Below, piece after piece: positions 5,298 to 5,625 of a DNA stretch of 5,625 bases; the stretch's first letter is position 1, and each line of letters starts with the position of its first letter. Under the pieces are notes generated by a model. That model made no database searches and was not told the DNA's origin. It worked only from the letters and a program-made list of their open reading frames with translations. The position numbers and the translations under genes were made by a program. The stretch is from DASWTL01 sp036402155 (lineage in GTDB: Bacteria; Bacteroidota; Bacteroidia; Sphingobacteriales; Sphingobacteriaceae): NCBI GenBank assembly GCA_036402155.1, contig DASWTL010000104.1, positions 1 through 5,625 on the forward strand, given 5' to 3'.

Positions 5298-5625
5298 TTT
5301 TACAGATTGAAACATCAACTTCTGCATGCTCTGTAGCATTGTCTAATAATGGAAAGATCCTGGGTGTTAAAGAAAAAGTTGAACAAAATATTCATGCCAG
5401 TCATATCACATTATTTATCGATGAAGTGATGAAAATGGCCTCAGTTGATTATGCGACTCTGTCTGCAGTTGCAGTTAGTAAGGGCCCGGGTTCGTATACC
5501 GGTTTAAGGATTGGTGTGTCAACTGCAAAGGGACTTAGTTATGCTTTGGACATACCTTTAATAGCTGTTGATACGCTGTATTCGATGGCTTCAGGATTTT
5601 TTCACACACATCAGGTGGAAATTAA
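5288..5625 (+). CDS. tsaB: tRNA threonylcarbamoyladenosine biosynthesis protein TsaB (5' part, cut by window end)
   Basis: The first 112 residues of a protein whose family is usually about 220-230 residues; the frame stays open to the window end. It begins ALILQIETSTSACSVALSNN, the ASKHA-fold phosphate-1 strand of TsaB/YeaZ. It also carries the family signature VAVSKGPGSYTGLRIGVSTA at 61-80, followed by KGLSYALDIPLIAVDTL. TsaB is the inactive paralog of TsaD; it dimerises with TsaD and, with TsaE, transfers threonylcarbamoyl to A37 of ANN-decoding tRNAs (t6A). The ATG lies 10 bases upstream of the end of the TauE/SafE gene in another frame, and no promoter is visible, so expression probably depends on that upstream gene. 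That the neighbour is a permease looks like organisational rather than functional linkage. Confidence 0.96.
   Translation, partial: MALILQIETSTSACSVALSNNGKILGVKEKVEQNIHASHITLFIDEVMKMASVDYATLSAVAVSKGPGSYTGLRIGVSTAKGLSYALDIPLIAVDTLYSMASGFFHTHQVEI

Overview
The window looks like chromosome of a gliding-type Bacteroidota, probably a Chitinophagia, Sphingobacteriia or Cytophagia relative; I cannot name the genus. The evidence is a type IX secretion (T9SS) type-B C-terminal domain, a PorP/SprF-family protein, the absence of clear Shine-Dalgarno sequences, an AT-rich composition, and several matches to the Bacteroidota promoter -7 consensus TAnnTTTG. No stretch over 150 bases lacks a gene. I see no tRNA, rRNA, CRISPR array, insertion sequence or replication origin.

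Layout. Positions 1-378 are the 3' end of a large secreted protein ending in a gliding-motility-associated C-terminal domain. It is followed at 416-1423 by a PorP/SprF-like protein, the usual cargo plus cognate T9SS partner pair. These genes converge on rpoN (sigma-54, 1503-2972, minus strand). The gap between them is filled by a degenerate array of 7-bp repeats with overall dyad symmetry. rpoN is divergent from mscL (3116-3532), the large-conductance mechanosensitive channel, across a 143-bp promoter region. Next comes the rpmH-rnpA-yidD cluster (ribosomal protein L34 at 3606-3764, RNase P protein at 3835-4218, YidD at 4211-4444). A TauE/SafE-family membrane permease follows (4473-5297), overlapping the start of tsaB (5288 to the window end), a component of tRNA t6A synthesis.

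How the genes work together. rpmH, rnpA and yidD link ribosome assembly, tRNA 5' maturation and membrane protein insertion, and are probably one transcript from a good promoter at 3544-3574. The TauE/SafE gene has its own -7 box only 7 bases before its ATG, so its mRNA may be leaderless, and tsaB is probably translationally coupled to it.

The most interesting signal is the 70-base gap between rpmH and rnpA. Of these, 69 bases (3765-3833) are enclosed by a perfect 11-bp inverted repeat that starts on the first base after the rpmH stop codon and ends one base before the rnpA ATG. Inside are two perfect 6-bp hairpins with 3-base loops. This predicts a three-way-junction RNA placed where it could couple rnpA translation to rpmH, or act as a processing site or protein target. 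I do not recognise it as a described RNA family. The second most interesting signal is the heptamer array between porP and rpoN.
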